A stretch of DNA of 6,747 nucleotides from Methanocorpusculum sp. Its GTDB lineage: Archaea > Halobacteriota > Methanomicrobia > Methanomicrobiales > Methanocorpusculaceae. Below, in pieces: positions 5,575-6,747 of the stretch. The translations under genes and the position numbers were made by a program. Under the pieces are notes generated by a model that did no database searches, was not told the DNA's origin, and saw only the letters and a program-made list of their open reading frames with translations. Within the stretch, counting starts at the first letter, position 1, and each line of letters begins with the position of its first letter. Location: contig DALTYF010000049.1 in assembly GCA_029986195.1 (NCBI GenBank), positions 1 to 6,747 on the forward strand. The letters are read 5' to 3'.

Positions 5575-6315
5575 TTACAGCAGACTCACCGCTGAACTCC
5601 GCTTGTGGGAACTTTTATTCACCAACACAAGAACCTGCTCTTCAAGGGCATTCTGCGGCACAAACTCATGTTCTTCCAGACTTATCAGTGCTGCATCAAG
5701 TTCCTGATAGGAAAATCCCAGTTCTTCCTCATCGCTCTGACCCTCCCAGAACCCGGCACTCGGCGCCTTCTCAATAATTGACCGCGGGATACCAAGTTCC
5801 TCTGCAACCGCATACACATCCTTCTTCCACAGATGCAGAAGCGGCTGAATGTCCGCCGCAGAATCCCCCCACTTCGTACTGTAGCCGATCATATACTCGG
5901 TTTTATTGGATGTTCCGCACACCAGACAGTTCCGGGCCGCCGCAATATTATAGAGCGTCGCCATCCGCAGACGTGCCGTGTAGTTTCCGCGAAGCACCGG
6001 ACTGTCCGTCAGATACGGATCAGCAAACGCCGCAGCAACAACGCCGTCCAGCGGAATTGTAAGTAATTCAATACCAAACCTGCTGCACAGCTCCCCGGCA
6101 TCCGCATGGTCCAAAGGACTGCTTGACGCAGACGGCAGATGTACACCGAGCACGTGCTCGGGTCCCAGAGCCTTTACAGCGACCGCAGCGGCAACCGCCG
6201 AATCAATACCGCCGGAGATTCCGACAACAACACCTTTCGCACCCGACGCCCACAAGGTCTGGCGGATCAGATCTTTCATGCGGGTGACGGCACACCCGAT
6301 ATCTTTACAGAGCAT
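5575..6315 (-). CDS. nadE: NH3-dependent NAD+ synthetase
   Basis: Last step of NAD+ synthesis: deamido-NAD+ + NH3 + ATP gives NAD+, AMP and PPi; soluble, normally a homodimer. The 246-aa product has the usual length of the ammonia-dependent form, and no glutaminase (nitrilase) domain is fused. Key motifs: PP-loop SGGIDS (34-39), GNYTARLRM (110-118), GTSNKTEYMIGYSTKWGD (134-151, with a Ser where many homologues have Gly after GD) and PSAGFWEGQSDEEELGFSY (185-203), which shapes the deamido-NAD pocket. ATG 6315 (MLCKDIGC) is chosen because GGGAG lies 10 bases before it; an in-frame alternative codon 12 triplets upstream would add MPCSNCIGREPI and lacks support. The start overlaps the last 11 bases of the upstream gene, so the two are translationally coupled. 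The transcript ends at the T-tract in the convergent region. Confidence 0.95.
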   Translation of the reverse strand: MLCKDIGCAVTRMKDLIRQTLWASGAKGVVVGISGGIDSAVAAAVAVKALGPEHVLGVHLPSASSSPLDHADAGELCSRFGIELLTIPLDGVVAAAFADPYLTDSPVLRGNYTARLRMATLYNIAAARNCLVCGTSNKTEYMIGYSTKWGDSAADIQPLLHLWKKDVYAVAEELGIPRSIIEKAPSAGFWEGQSDEEELGFSYQELDAALISLEEHEFVPQNALEEQVLVLVNKSSHKRSSAVSLL

Positions 6316-6747
6316 GATTGGTTCTCTCCCGATACAGTTGGAGCAGGGCATCCCGGACCTGCATCAGTGCATAGGCCGCCGAAGGATGATCCGCCGAGAA
6401 ATGTTTTAGGAACGCACAAACATCCGCGGAAAACGGGTCGGGAACAAAAGGACCCGCGTCCTCTCCCTCCCATCCGTGGTGACGGGCATACAGCACAACC
6501 TCATTCCGGGGAACGACTGCAAGCGGATCAAGCAGTTTTCCTTTGGAGGGAACAAGCACCTCTGCTGTCTTTCCCGAGATGATCTGCTGCAGAAACGCGC
6601 AGGCAGAGGAGTCAAGCGTCGCCGCCGACACGACCGCGGTCGCATCCGCGGGAGCCTGCACAAACGTCACATCGCGGCGGCCTGCAAGAATTCCCGTAAA
6701 AAGGGCCGAGAGTGCAAACGACTCCAGACCGGGGGACGCCTGTACAT
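6305..6747 (-). CDS. C-terminal part of a TtuA/Ncs6-like PP-loop protein (partial), apparently degenerate
   Basis: The frame is open from the right edge to TAA 6307-6305; 146 codons are visible and the N-terminus is missing. GTG 6670 is only an internal codon. The order and spacing of motifs recall the TtuA/Ncs6 (CTU1) group of adenine nucleotide alpha-hydrolases that 2-thiolate tRNA. LLDPLAVVPRNEVVLYARHHG resembles the family's KPLREIPEKEVALYA segment, and GPFVPDPFSADVCAFLKHFSADHPS resembles CPY...FRGEVRDFLNELEEKHPG. Several hallmark residues differ: the GHNLDDE segment appears as ATLDSSA, the Cys of CPY is Gly, and the protein ends (RERTNHAL) without the C-terminal Cys-rich zinc ribbon of TtuA. 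It may therefore be a divergent paralogue with another or no catalytic role. It overlaps nadE by 11 bases in one operon. The family assignment is by eye and moderate; that a real gene is here is near certain. Confidence 0.6.
   Translation of the reverse strand, partial: VQASPGLESFALSALFTGILAGRRDVTFVQAPADATAVVSAATLDSSACAFLQQIISGKTAEVLVPSKGKLLDPLAVVPRNEVVLYARHHGWEGEDAGPFVPDPFSADVCAFLKHFSADHPSAAYALMQVRDALLQLYRERTNHAL
6326..6330 (-). promoter_or_regulatory. ribosome-binding site of nadE inside the upstream gene
   Basis: GGGAG on the minus strand lies 10 bases before ATG 6315, within the final codons of the upstream gene. It decides the nadE start and supports coupled translation. Confidence 0.5.

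Noticed and set aside
1..6747. CRISPR arrays, tRNA or rRNA genes, insertion sequences
   Set aside because: No regularly spaced repeats, tRNA-like cloverleaf, transposase frame or terminal inverted repeats were found on reading both strands.

Overview
The window looks like a chromosomal segment of a methanogenic archaeon. Methanomicrobiales, possibly Methanocorpusculum, is my best guess; this rests on recalled family resemblance and not on a search. The evidence is: a COG1361-type surface protein with signal peptide and C-terminal membrane anchor; archaeal signals (ribosome-binding sites built on GGTG/GGAG, T-tract terminators, TATA-like boxes about 27 bases before the presumed transcription start); a short ammonia-dependent NAD synthetase; and a piece of a TtuA/Ncs6-like protein.

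Layout. At the left edge there may be the first codons of a minus-strand gene (1-37). A 200-base leader with an AT-rich block, a hairpin and micro-ORFs precedes serS (238-1515, +), which ends in a T8 tract. Convergent to it is a two-gene minus-strand operon transcribed from 3856 down to 1591: an unrecognised 316-aa protein, then, with zero spacing, a class-I pyridine nucleotide-disulfide oxidoreductase. The oxidoreductase reading frame is broken by one extra base in a run of five G (2021-2025). Divergent from this operon is a gene for an anchored surface protein (4112-5416, +). The two divergent promoters share the same two-block sequence. Next comes a convergent intergenic region (5417-5574) with mirrored T-tract terminators and a 9-bp hairpin. 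Last is a minus-strand pair, nadE (5575-6315) overlapped by the 3' part of a TtuA/Ncs6-like PP-loop gene that runs off the right edge.

How the genes relate. serS supplies Ser-tRNA for translation. nadE makes NAD+ and is translationally overlapped with another PP-loop nucleotide-alpha-hydrolase relative that has lost several family hallmark residues. The surface protein and the divergent hypothetical/oxidoreductase operon probably have similar promoters, but no functional link between them can be shown from sequence. No CRISPR array, transposase, tRNA or rRNA was seen. The most noteworthy items are the frameshifted oxidoreductase with a good ribosome-binding site and GTG at the break, the matched divergent promoters, the degenerate PP-loop protein next to NadE, and the duplicated P-x-W...VNA-x-x-G motif in the hypothetical protein.
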